NCBI GenBank assembly: GCA_963989245.1
Contig: OZ022344.1
Coordinates: 61,901,242 to 61,965,241, forward strand
From: Nansenia antarctica
Taxonomy: Eukaryota; Chordata; Actinopteri; Argentiniformes; Microstomatidae
Length of the DNA: 64,000 nucleotides
Direction of reading: 5' to 3'
In this document: positions 39,801 through 50,533 of the stretch, in pieces
Numbering within the stretch: position 1 is the first letter of the stretch
Layout: each line of letters begins with the position of its first letter
Notes under the pieces: generated by a model
Told to the model about the DNA's origin: nothing
The model's input: only the letters and a program-made list of their open reading frames with translations
The model's database searches: none
Position numbers and translations under genes: made by a program

Positions 39801-39962
39801 ATGAGTTCACTTGTCTGAAGGACAAGTAGGCTACAGTACATGAAAAAGTCCTGCTAAACTTTAACGTTATACCTTCAATTGAGGATATTCCTCCACGTTT
39901 TCCCTGACATCTGAGCACACACTGACCTGAGTGCTACTGACAGTGACAGGGTTCACTGATGG
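34307..39962 (-). CDS. MULE-type transposase with SWIM zinc finger, multi-exon
   Basis: Exons on the minus strand with GT/AG ends: 39962-39871; 39480-39270 (WLPPDHTYHVCKYMDLPSPG); 39152-39009 (VDYKCQHH ... KNTCCPATMSLTLK, Cys/His DNA-binding start); 38451-38179; 37965-37302 (DDE core: CFIDSSGNMD, FLTDDSSAERGA, CSFHLLQATW); 37169-36850 (TNNFVEAAMRVLKD, probable catalytic Glu); 36716-36498 (SWIM CTCPAGQTGAPCRH); about 35900-35837; 34985-34885; 34690-34307 (basic tail). All three acidic residues and the SWIM ligands are present, so the core looks intact. Introns hold a SINE, an RTE relic and simple repeats. It is named by homology to Mutator-like elements. Terminal inverted repeats were not found, and the 3' UTR is replaced by minisatellite. 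Confidence 0.7.
35221..35365 (-). mobile_element. Retroposon 3' end with TGAA tail
   Basis: TGAATGAATGAATGAATGGT followed by CTTTATTGTCATTGCTACAG is the reverse complement of a LINE/SINE 3' end with (TTCA)n tail. It is the target into which the SINE at 35381 inserted. Just upstream (35145-35190) are a C-run and (CA)n. Confidence 0.6.
35381..35758 (+). mobile_element. tRNA-derived SINE with perfect 15-bp target duplication
   Basis: The head has an A box (TGGTGTAGCGGTC, 35392) and a B box (TGTTCGTATCCC, 35424), the internal RNA polymerase III promoter of a tRNA. A ~270-base body and an A-rich 3' end follow. GAAAATGTATTCTTC occurs at 35366-35380 and again at 35759-35773, a perfect duplication. 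It lies in the last part of the MULE gene between exons. Full length and young. Confidence 0.92.
36297..36470 (+). mobile_element. SINE/LINE 3' segment ending in (ATT)n
   Basis: CTGATGTGTGGTGAGC, CACCCAGGTGGGCGCTACAC and AAAAGGGCTCTATAAATGCA are conserved phrases of a widespread fish retroposon 3' end, followed by ATTATTATT. It lies in a MULE intron. Confidence 0.6.
36778..36834. repeat. (GTA)n microsatellite
   Basis: About 18 GTA units. It lies in the intron between the Glu-containing and the SWIM exons of the MULE gene. Other simple repeats in this half of the window: (CA)n at 41139-41162 and 50465-50531, and (GAT)n at 34860. Confidence 0.95.
38517..38935 (+). pseudogene. RTE-type LINE C-terminus, degenerate
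   Basis: The plus strand begins DVDELKYLASTIQSNGERKI then EVKKVVQAGWSGWRSVL and CDRMLP, the conserved segment after the RT domain of RTE-type elements. Stops and frameshifts follow, with EAELGFG, KRRRPKRRYM and VGVREADT-like pieces in shifted frames. It lies in a MULE intron in the opposite orientation. Ancient and dead. Confidence 0.65.
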
Positions 39963-40037
39963 TCTGTAAATTACCAAGGAGAAGTGTTAGGTTCAAAACG
40001 TAGGAGCCTATAACCTAAGTTACACTTTGAACGACTG

Positions 40038-40218
40038 ATCTATTTTGTAATTTGTGGAAAACGGACCTTAGGTAAACTAACGTTAAACTTCACCAACAGC
40101 GAGGCGGCTAGCTAACTCGTTCAGTCATCTATTTTGTAATTTGTGGAAAACGGACCTTAGGTAAACGCACGTTAAACTTCACCAACAGCGAGCTGGCTAG
40201 CTAACTCGTTCAGTCATC
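40038..40218. repeat. ~95-bp tandem duplication
   Basis: CTATTTTGTAATTTGTGGAA through GCTAGCTAACTCGTTCAGTC is present twice in a row with a few substitutions (AAACTAACG/AAACGCACG, GAGGCGG/GAGCTGG). Upstream of the first recognised MULE exon, so it may lie in that gene's 5' region. Confidence 0.9.
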
Positions 40219-40416
40219 AAGGCATCTAATCAAATAACCAAAATCATGAATGAAAGACCCAAATATGTACTTTGGACTCCAACTAGGATAAGTTCATTCA
40301 CAATGCACATGGAGTTTATATTTTAACTTTAGAAACGTTGATAAATGAAACCTACGCGGGCGCAGCATAAGTATGGCAGTCTTGCATCGACATCTTACAG
40401 CGAGGAAAGAGATGGA

Positions 40417-40545
40417 GCACGGTTTCCATAGGGACGCAGCCTGGGGGCGGCGAGTCGAGCCCGCTGGGCGCGCGGCGGGCGTGGCGGAGGGCGTGGTCTA
40501 CCCCAACTCGGGTGGGAATCGTTAGGACGCAGTCTGGAATGGATA
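40417..40545. repeat. GC-rich element, partner of 17176-17315
   Basis: Plus strand: GGTTTCCATAGGGACGCAGC, GGCGGCGAGTCGAGCCCGCT, CTACCCCAACTCGGGTGGGA, ATCGTTAGGACGC. Inverted relative to the 17-kb copy. CpG-rich against an AT-rich background, so it may be a promoter or transposon end. 40546-42094 beyond it contains only simple repeats and a retroposon 3' end near 41770-41890 (AATAAACTGATTCTGATTT). Confidence 0.7.
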
Positions 40546-42094
40546 GAATCACAGTAGAAGAGAACATGAGTGCAAAACTGAGAGAATAGTGATTTGAAAT
40601 GTACCATTAACTAATTTAACCATGCAATAGCACCAGAAAGGTCAAACAACATAATGGTGTGGATTAATTTAGCTTTAACAAGCACCATGGCTTGGACGCA
40701 ATGATTAACAATGATAGCTAGAAACCGTATTAACCTTATGTAGGCTAGCCTACATCACAACCTGCTAAGCAGCTTATGTCCTACTGTGTGCATTCATGTT
40801 ATGGAGCTGTCTAATGGGCAGCCTGGATCCTGCCAGATTTCACAGTAGCTATATATTAGTTTCCTCAATCCTGATTCTACCAGAGTGAACCGGTCTCACT
40901 AATTCATCATGAATATCATCTGTGCTACATGCCAAGTCAATAACATTCCAGCTGAACCTTCTAATGTCTTAACGTCTGCCTCTGTGTGGTCTATATTTTC
41001 AGACAACCACCAATCTCTCCTCACTGTCTGAGGCCCCATCTATCATAGGGGTTAGACTCCTAACCCTGTCTGCAAGTGGACTCTGAAGGTCCTGTGTAAA
41101 GGTGAGACATGGAGAAAGGCATGGACACACACAGGCAAACACACACACACACACACACACACAATCACATGATTGCATACACAATGTTTACATTTGTAAA
41201 GCACTAATGTCTATTCCATGAAGATAAGAGTCTGAGGAGGGAATCATCATCAATGCTTCTCTCCTCTGCTTGTCTGACAGCTCCCAATAGCAGGTCATGT
41301 GGTGCAGAGGCAGGGCCTGTGAACCACCACACCTTCAGCTGGATTCAGGTGAAGAACAGTCACAAGCAGAGCTGTAGATCATCAGCAGCAGCCAAGGGAG
41401 AGCCTTCTTCTTCCTCCATCTCTCGCAGAGCAGAGCAGAATGGCTACTCTTATTCTCAATAAGTCTAACGCCTTTGAAAGTAATCATGAAGTTCACATCC
41501 CACAGGGCAAACCATGTAATACTAAGAATTTCCACCGAGCTGTACTTCTCCATGTTATTGTTACTCATAAGGCCAAGCCCTGGGTATGACTGGTAAATAC
41601 ATGTGGCCAACACATCTCACACCAGATTACTTTTATTTGACTATTACTCACCACAAAAGCATTCATACATCGTTTTTCATTTGAACTCAGCATTTACTTG
41701 AATATATTTTGCTTGCAATCTTATTTATTGCAATTTCATCTGTTGTAGTGTGGGAAATGTAGTTCATGTTTAATTCACATTACATGGGACCCCTCACCTT
41801 GGTCACAATCTCTTTGATTCTCCACCATTGAGATAAAGGAATTCAGAGTATGTATAAACTACCATGGCAATAAACTGATTCTGATTTAAGCTTGTAGGCT
41901 GCAGTTTTTCAGACAACCTGCTACAGTAGGCTATGGCTAGTGCACTCTTACGCTAAGTAGTGTGTAGTAATGTATGTAAATGTATAATAAATCCACGTGT
42001 TTACAGTTATGTACTTTATTTATTCCGTAATAAACCTCACAAAATATTTATCTTCATCAGTTTGATTATTTCCTGCTCTGCAGTTACTGGGCTC

Positions 42095-45000
42095 TCAGAG
42101 GTGCTGGATGACCTCCAGCACCTCTGATAGCCCAGTAACTGTAACAATTTTGTCACTGGTTATGGCAGACCTGCATTTTATGCAGTGCGGGCTCGTTTCC
42201 ATGGCCTGGCAGCCAACCAGGCTGCGGCAGCACAATGCCATTGTTGGCACCTGCATCAGACCTGTAACAAGTAAAACAGACAACATAGTACATCTTAGTA
42301 CATTCAGTCCAACTGACTACTACTGCACACTCTATCACCTGGGCCAACACCAGATAACACGTGAAGAACACCCTGTCAATATGATAGACGATGACAATTG
42401 ACTCTTGCTTATATGATAACAGCTGACTCTGCACAACTGTATACTTCAATGTTATTTAATTGCACTGCCTATATCACACATACAGACACACTGTGATTGG
42501 ATGGGAAGTAGAACAAGATCAAATTGAGAGACTGCTAGACTACAGATAATAAATCACCAGTTTGGATGTGCACCTTGGACTGGAAAGACGAACTAATTAG
42601 TGCTGATCAAAGCAGTGACAAGAATTCCAATTTACCTGTACCTGCACTAGTTATTGGCAAGAATAAACTTTTGATTTCTATTTATAAGCTGGGCAGATGT
42701 GTAGGAGTTTCAACCTTGAAGCCTATTCTAGGCCGGAATTCAAATCTCTTTATCACTTGCACTTTTTGCTTGATAGTACACCTGTTTGATGAAAATGCTC
42801 ACAGATTCCACTCCCCTGCCCTGCTACAGCACCTGCCACTGCAGTTGGTTGGGATTGATCACCAGACTCCTCCCATTCACCATCAACAGTTTTTGGCTGT
42901 TCACTCTATTTTTGAGACCCTCATGACATACACATGTGTGACTAACCGTGGCAGATGCAGCACTTGAATGCCTCTTTAAGGGCTGCTTCCTGCTGTTGGG
43001 CCAATGTATGACGCAGCCCGGCCACCTGCTGGATCCTGTCCAGCACTGCAGGTAGGCAGTCTGCCGCCAGGACCACCTCCTCGATCTTCGCAGCCACCCC
43101 ATCCAGTGCAACCGTCTCCTCGTTCCTCCTGGCTGGCCTTGGTATATAATGGCCCAATGTGAATAATATTAACTACTGTATGCTTTCATCTGCATACAAA
43201 AAGTCACTTTCACCATTACAATAAAGAACACATTACAATGGTGGGTGGAGCAACCAAGTAGTATATTTTTGCTTTTTACTACTGTACAGTGTATTACTAC
43301 TTGAGTGTTCTTATATCTAGCATGTTTTTTTTTTTTAAGTACTACACCATCAAGTGGATCCCTTATACCTCTTATTTGACTAAATACTATGTTAGTATGC
43401 AACACTCACCCCATCCTCCTCCTCTTAGCTCTGATGAGCTCCTCATGTTTCTCTTTAGGGAGAGCAAAAATCTTTCTTGAACTCGGCCTCCAGAAGTCGA
43501 TCCCTGCAAAGACATCAGATTTTAAACACATCAGTCATCGATCTGAGTGTACAATACACGTCAAATCATTAGAGGCACGCTGGACAGAGTGGAATGACAA
43601 TGGCTGGGTTTCCCGATAAAGAACCTTAAGGAACCCTTCTTAAGCTTCCCTTTGCATGGGAGTTATGAAGTACTTTGGAGTTAAGTGCTTCTTAACTCGT
43701 TTGGGAAACCCAGCCAATGTCTCTTCAAATCAAGCACTTAACTGGATGGATTCGCACTAATCTTAAATTATCATGAACAGTGTCTTTCATTAAGACAATG
43801 GGCTCTATATTCGTACCGGGGCTTAGTCCTAAAGTTGATGCTAGATTGGATTGTCCAGAGGGATGCTGGGGGGGGGACTGCAACACATAGCGGAGCCCCC
43901 ACCCCCCACATCCCTCTGGACGATCCAATCTAGCATCAACTTTAGGACTTAGCCCTTAGCCCCGGTACGAATATAGAGGCCAATGTCTTAATGACAAATA
44001 ATCATGAAAACAATGTCTTTCAGTAAGATCTGATCCTCAATGTCTTCAACCAAGTCTGCAGCATTCACTAAGACATGTCATCATTCACTCTACACTACAC
44101 ACCACTATGTCACTTTCTGCTGGCAATAGCAAACAAGGCTGTCTGCTCTACCTATTACAGAACTTACCTCGCGTAGCCTGACTGTCAACAATCAGGCAGC
44201 CCTGGCAGTCAGTGAGGACAATGTCCTCTGTGGTCCCCATGGCTGCCGTTGCTTTTTCGGCCACATGAGTGACCGTTGAGTCACTTGGGCTGAATGTGAT
44301 CTGGATGACATTGTTGGGATAGAGCTGTCCCCCCTCAACAACTCCAGCTATTATTTTTCTGTAGAGTTAACACACACGCACCAAGAAAGTACTTTAAGCC
44401 TAACAGCTTCATTTAAACTTTTTTCAGACAGTCTAATGTAGCTGATTGATGGTGCAAATGTATAAGTATTGGTGGTACCATCATGATGGCCACTGAAAAT
44501 TATTCATATTAAAATTGTAACCTATTAGCAAGGCCTACCTAATTTTGTATTAAAAGCCTTTGTTTGACTTGGACTACTGAAAAAACCTTACCGTATGTAT
44601 GTTTTGGGAGGTCTTGAGCTTGCAGTCGGAGGGCCAGTGGGAGTTAAGGTAGATGGATTTAAAAATCCAAAGCGGCCAGGGGAAGGAGAGGGAGGAGTGG
44701 AGGTAGAGGGGGGAGGGGAGGGAACAGGAGCAGGACTGAGGTGTGAGGAGGATGGTGGGACGTTGTCCCCCATTACACTGAAGGTACGTCCTGACACACC
44801 CAGGGCATAGGAGCAGAAGCGCCCTTCCTCAGGGAAAAGGGTGATCCCCGCTTCATCCACAAGGTGAATACTCTCTGATTTCACCTGTGTTTAAAAAAAC
44901 ATCTTGGTGAGCTTACTAATTATTAATAATCACCCATCCAACCACTAAATTTAAAATTGCATTCTTATTGGCGATCATACAACAACAGTTAAAGCACACA

Positions 45001-45494
45001 CTTGTTCTTTGTAGCTTTTCCCACAATGGGACACCGACAGCCCAGCCATGTCTGGGAAAAATCATCCTCCCTCCACCTCCAGTGTGGAGCCTACACGTGT
45101 CTCGTCCAGCGCACACACACTGGAGGTGGCATCCCATGACTTTTCAGAGACCGTCTATTATATGTATGCATTTATTTCGATTGTTTAGATTATTGGTTAA
45201 AGTATACTCGGGTTATTGGTGCTAGCGATAAGTAGGGTATGCAGTACCACGTGCCACGAGAAGCTAATACCACGAGCCGATATGGGCTCTACATATATAG
45301 GGCAATATGAAGTGAGCTAGGCCTATCATCTGTAAAATTGTAGCATCTGGCCTGTAGCTCTAGCATTAATAATCTGCCAAATGTAGGACTACTGTACAAA
45401 CCTTGAATAGGAATGCTAGGTTCCTGATGGTGCAGTCAACATCATTTAATTTATTAGTCTGGCCACCCTTCACAAAAACGTAACTGTCTGACAT
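42095..45494 (-). CDS. Six-exon gene with C-terminal RING-like domain, probably mobile-element-linked
   Basis: Minus exons with GT/AG borders: 45494-45402 (MSDSYVFVKGGQTNKLNDVD); 44885-44591 (VKSESIHLVDEAGITLFPEE, Pro/Ser-rich end); 44357-44169 (GGQLYPNNVIQITFSPSD); 43505-43411 (IDFWRPSSRKIFALPKEKHE); 43138-42946 (coiled region, ending FKCCICHG); 42280-42095 (MQVPTMALCCRSLVGCQAME, HCIKCRS). The last two make C-x2-C ... C-C-x5-G-C ... H-C-x2-C, a RING-like finger with an unusual middle. RING proteins usually act as ubiquitin ligases, but here activity is unproven. Similar unnamed proteins occur in fish next to transposase-like genes. No stop or frameshift was seen. The start is supported by the ATG and a following donor. 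Confidence 0.6.
43603..43716. mobile_element. Short palindromic MITE (GGCTGGGTTTCCC ends)
   Basis: Inverted termini GGCTGGGTTTCCC and GGGAAACCCAGCC enclose ~90 bases with internal AACCTTAAG/CTTAACTC symmetry. It lies in the RING gene just upstream of the fourth exon. The flanks GACAAT and AATGTC give a possible 3-bp AAT duplication, as for PIF/Harbinger-like MITEs (usually TWA). Confidence 0.75.
43800..43981. mobile_element. Fold-back MITE with ~75-bp arms
   Basis: The left arm GGCTCTATATTCGTACCGGG ... GGATTGTCCAGAGGGATG and the right arm CATCCCTCTGGACGATCCAA ... CCCCGGTACGAATATAGAGG are nearly perfect inverse copies around a G/C-rich centre. Such a structure would form a long hairpin. Flanks again are GACAATG and CAATGTC, like the MITE 85 bases away. 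Confidence 0.85.
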
Positions 45495-45956
45495 GGTGAC
45501 TGGAGAGAATGGAACACATGGTCCAGCTGTTTTTTTAAGGTCCCGGCTTGAGTGATCTCGAGAGATCTCTGTCCAAGATGCCAATTGGCTACCCAACTTT
45601 TTTTTTATTTTACCACCCAAAACTTTGATAGGTTACTGTTATACGGTACCTCCATGGGTTACAGTGAAACACCAATAGGCCAACTTATTATCTAATCTCT
45701 TTATATTGCTATGGGTAATTAAATAAATAAATGACCAACAACGAGGATCATGCATTTGTGGAATGCGGCCCAAAAATATTTGCCAAAATCCCCTATATTC
45801 TTCTGTTGGTAGGCCTACCTATATAAACATATAATCATCTCAATGTATAATATGTGTTTTTATGGGTTCGTAATATCAAAATTAACCTTGCTGTACTGTA
45901 TAGCGGACACATAATGGACTGTACTCAATATAATTTCCAAGGCTAAACATGATTTC

Positions 45957-46134
45957 CACTACCACTGTACTAGACAACACTTCTAGTATCAACTGAGTTT
46001 CAACCATCAGTCATATGAACAATTATTGCCACTGTGACTGGAGGACACAGTAAAGGGTCAATAATGATTTGTTTCATGGTTGAAATTAAATTGATATCTA
46101 TACTAGAAGTGTTGTGTTAGTACAATGGTAGTAC
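45957..46134. repeat. Imperfect inverted repeat, MITE relic
   Basis: CCACTGTACTAGACAACACT TCTAGTATCAACTGAG... and its diverged inverse ...ATACTAGAAGTGTTGTGTTA GTACAATGG enclose ~65 bases. 45500-45950 before it contains no gene that I can see. Confidence 0.65.
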
Positions 46135-46148
46135 AAATATGTTGTGTA

Positions 46149-46295
46149 CAGTTCAGCTGCCCGATTTGTCTGGATCCATAGAAGGATCCGGTGACCACTG
46201 CCTGTGGACACAGCTACTGTATGGGCTGTATTAAGGACTGCTGGGATCAGGATGATCAGAAGCATGTGTACAGCTGTCCCCAGGGCAGACACATT
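46149..46295 (+). pseudogene. TRIM-type RING fragment with stop codon
   Basis: The plus frame reads QFSCPICLDP, a TAG stop, KDPVTTACGHSYCMGCIKDC and WDQDDQKHVYSCPQGRH. This is the C3HC4 RING of fish TRIM/finTRIM proteins, which are E3 ubiquitin ligases often linked to antiviral defence. The in-frame stop and a Cys-to-Gly change in the last CPxC show it is dead. It is cut by the retroposon tail at 46296. Isolated exon, no B-box or B30.2 domain nearby. Confidence 0.8.
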
Positions 46296-46326
46296 AGATT
46301 AGATTAGATTCACTTTATTGTCATTA
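46296..46326 (-). mobile_element. Retroposon 3' end (TTAGA)n / CTTTATTGTCATTA
   Basis: ATTAGATTAGATTAGATTCA followed by CTTTATTGTCATTATG is a truncated LINE 3' end of the type also seen at 35221. It is followed at once by an LTR-like segment. Confidence 0.55.
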
Positions 46327-46968
46327 TGTAACGGGGCAGGGGCAGCCCTAAAGCTTTCCAACACCCCTGCCTTCTAAGAGGATACTGTTGAGGAGCCAAC
46401 CAAGGTTACCCAGACAACACCCAGAGACCAGGAACAGTCCACAATGAATCTTTATTAAATCTTTTTAATCTATAAAAATAGAGTCTTTAAAAACAACAGA
46501 GTCCAATGGGATGGGGTAATCCGATGGAGTCTCGACTCGGGCTCCCCCCCGGCCGTATCCCGTCGGTCAAGGACCCTAAGGTCCGGCACGTCTCTATCCC
46601 GGCGTGGCGCCAATGGTCTCGCTGCGGACAGGAGGGAGAGGGACTCAACAGGTGGTATGTAGACGACAGTCACTCTCACGGTGCGCCCCTCCACTAACTC
46701 CCAGCTACGCTAGACCATAGGGTTAGCCCTCGATCTCCAAAATAATACAACTCAACACTTCAAAAAGATACTTAAAACTAAATGATCAAAGAAAACCACA
46801 CAACTGTCGAGAAGACAGAAATAATAAACCACACAAATAAGGAGCTTGCCACTAGCTCGTCATAAACAACACTACTCAAAAGAATAGACACACCAAGCAA
46901 AAGCAAAATAAAGTTTCACAAGAAACACCGGAGAGGCTAACCCTAGAACACTATGTAGGGTGTTCACA
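46327..46968 (-). mobile_element. Possible solo LTR
   Basis: Begins TGTAACGGGGC and ends GGGTGTTCACA, so TG...CA with related inverted ends (TGTAAC/TGTGAA). On the minus strand AATAAAGATTCATTG could be the polyadenylation signal and the segment GGTCTCTGGGTGTT follows. Clean 4-6-bp flanking duplication was not found (CATTA versus CATAT). 46969-47688 beyond it is AT-rich with two diverged ~80-base repeats and no gene. Confidence 0.35.
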
Positions 46969-47688
46969 CATATAATTTTGCTTTCTGTTGCTTTCACTTT
47001 AGATTAAAATAAATGTCCAATATATGTCCATCTCACAGAGAATTTCATGAGAAAAACAATGGTCCAAACCCCATGGTTCTATCATGTACGGTTCAAAAGT
47101 TATCAAGGTTTACCTCTTTACATACACATGTGAATTCCAGGAATTTATCTCAATAGAATCTAGACCTAACAAGTGGTCACTGCTGTGCAGTAATGGAACA
47201 CACAAATTATGAAATTCAACTTTATCTTTTAAACTATTCATTTTTATTACACAAACCTATATATCATTATTTTCAGAATTTTAAGACCAATATTAGTAGC
47301 AAATGACATTTTTTATCGCACAATTAATATCCAAGATGGCAGATTAAATCCAATATGGCTGTCGTTAAGACACTGGATACACCAATTATGAAATTCAAAT
47401 GTATCTTTTAAACTGTTCAATATTAATAGCAAATATAAACATTTATCACACAATTCATATCCAAGAGGACAGACTAAATCTAACATGGCCACCGTAATGT
47501 TTTTGTTGTCTTTTGTAAATGCTGTGTTAGGTTTTTGTGTATAAATGCTATGCATACAACTATGCATAATTCAAAAAGAGAGGAAGAGTTATGACCAAGA
47601 AATTGCATAAATAATCCAGGTCCAGGCACTAAAGGTAGGTAACAAAACATGTATTCAATGGGACGGGGTGTTGGAGGGTGGGGAGTGA

Positions 47689-50462
47689 TCAGAGAAAGTA
47701 CAAATCGTGGTTTTTAATATCCTTTAAAAGAGGAAAACACCAGTGTTCCTCACAAACATCATACTTGATGTTGAACAGAGTGTTAATGACTTCCTCTGCT
47801 TGAGGCTCTTTAAGTCCACAGACTGTTGCTGGAAACCACTCTACCTTCCCATCCTCCTTGCACAGTTGCATGACCCTCCTGCCAACCAACAGCTCAGGCC
47901 TTCTACCGAACTCCTCCAGCCATGACATAGCTTGCTGTATTTTCCCCTTCTGCTCTGCCTCTTTTAATTTAAAGAGGCTCTGCAGTCGCTAATTGTGATT
48001 TGCTGCTCTTCCCTGGACCTATATACAAGACCACCAGGCTGAATGATCTGAGGGACACTGACATTAGCCTCCAAGATGGACATGAGTTTTTTTTTTTGTT
48101 CTTCCACAGAGTATTTCCTCTTCTCCCTTGTTTCCTGGAAGAGATGCCTCTCCCCCGCAGAGTTCAGGACGGTTTTTTGAAATCTTATCTGGGCCAGGAG
48201 CGCCTCCCTCCACTCACCAGAGCCTATCTCGTTGAGCCGCGACTGCACCTCTTCCTTCGACCATGGCCCCCCCAACTTGGTGACACCTTGTGTCAACTGA
48301 ATTTTTGTGGTCCGAAGTGCGGCATCTTTAGCTTTTTTTGATTCTATCTTGCTCGCCATCTTCTCCTCCAGAGCCAATTGTAGTGTAGCCTTCTTTTCCT
48401 TCATTGATAAAATGAAGGAAGGAACTTGACGCCTTGCCTCATCAAGAACCTTTGTTCTCTCAGCAGGGCTCAGGCTCTCCAGATAATTGCTGGGCTTATT
48501 TTGCCACCACATGACCAGCGTCTCCAGGTTGTGATTGGAGATGGAGGCCTTGGAACGGAGCAGATGGTCAAGCACAGCCAGGTCACACTCACCCAGCATG
48601 TTGGTCTTGGGGACTGTGCTTGCCATCTGCTGTACTGGAGTGCTGGGGTGCCAGTGTTTCCCCCCTGGCAGCTGGATGGAAGCCTGCCTCTGTAGCACAA
48701 CCAGCATCTCCGCGCTAATGAGCTCAATGGCGAGCTGGGTGAAGGCGCTCTCCTCCGCATTCTCCACCTCTCTGAATATCTTTGCCGTCAGCTCGTTGTC
48801 AAGGGGCTGCACGGCGAACACTGAACCCCTCTTCATCGCCATGGAGCCATCGATGGACCACACCTGGAGGGAGGAGAGCATCCTTTCAAGATCACTGTTC
48901 AGATCTAGGATGTTACCAGGCATCTTCATATCCAGAACATATTTAAAATAAAAACGAATCTTGTTTCATGGAGTTATGAGCTATGCAGCTTTGTATTCAT
49001 TGGATTTTTTGGAAACAGTTACGTGTTGTGCAGTAGAAAAAGCAACGAAAGATTTTTTTGTTTTTGTTTGACTTGGAAGCGCCGGAATTGATTGCGAATG
49101 TTGAAATCGTATAGGGGTAGCTAGTGAGGCGTGTCGGAAGCAAACACAGCAACTGGTACAGGGGAAAGAAATGGTGATTGAAAAGCAGATTGTTAAAGTG
49201 CTCCGTGTGTATATACCATCGCCGTGTATTTATAGCCCGTTTTACCAGGGTTGTACTCGAGTCGCCCATAAAGTCTGTTCTGTTTTCTTTTTAATAAAAC
49301 GCTTCAGCTTTCACATTTATTGGCGTCCATCATTTTATAAGGAGGATGACACGGGGGCAGCACTGTCTTTCTCTCTCACACGCACACACTCACATTCCAT
49401 ATACATGTTGTTTGTATGACAGCTATAATAACAAAGCACGTCTGAAATCCATGTTCGTTTCAGGACGTGGGGCCTATTGCTCAATATTAGGAAATAAGAC
49501 TTTCAAATTCATTTGCTCCTTATTCAAGGAGGCTGTGCTGTGTTTTCGGAGCTGACTCGAGGTGTTTAGTGGTCTAGAGCTGGGTCGCCTCTGACGGTAG
49601 GTTGAAGTCCACTTGCGTCCAGAGCATGGAGAGCACGGGCTGCTGCAGGCTCCATATTCACCAGCAGGTGCATTCGGCACGCAAAGGTCCCCATCTCCAC
49701 GAGCTGCTGTTGCTGGTCTGTTGAAAGACTAAAAAATATTTTAAAAGCTTTAGATTAGATTAAAGTGTGTAAAATGTGTGTAAAATGTGTTTGCACAAAA
49801 TAAAACACTACTCACAAGAATCAGAGTTAACAGTTAACTAACTATAATTCTTCTTGTCCTTTTCTAATTTCTTATCAATACTCATTTATTGTTTCTATTA
49901 ACACACAAAACAAAATTGAAGCCTCCTGGTCTTATTGAAATAACTAGCCTAATGCACTGCTATCAAACTCTGGGATTATCTAAAATCACTGCATTATACC
50001 TATCAAACGCTGGGATTATTGTTGGCAGTAGCTCTTCCCGAAACTGGGCCAGAAGTCGATTGAAGACCCCGTTGACTGCTGCCTGGTCTGACATCAAGCA
50101 CTTGATGCTCGACACAAGTGATGCCACGATTACTGACTTCTCCTCCTCAGCTGATGTGATTGCTGCTGCTAGACTGTCTATGCTCTCCTTGAAAGCGGTC
50201 AGATAGGTCTCAGCATCTCCTCCTGCTACCTGCCTCAGCCCTAAGGTCAGGTGTTTCCCTGACTTCAGTGACACCTAAAACATACACCGTAACCGCTTTT
50301 AAACCTCAATCATGTTTGCCTTAAAGCAAATTCACAATAACAATAAATGCATTTTGTATACTTAAATATATTATATATTTTATGTAAATCCAGAATTGCA
50401 ATCAATGTATAAATTAGTATAATAATTTACTGCCTGATTTAATTGGAAACAAGTACATGTTG

Positions 50463-50533
<71 letters not shown>

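Noticed and set aside
40352..40607. Arg/Pro-rich ORFs on the minus strand over the GC-rich element
   Set aside because: They reflect base composition only; the inverted copy at 17 kb does not keep the frame.
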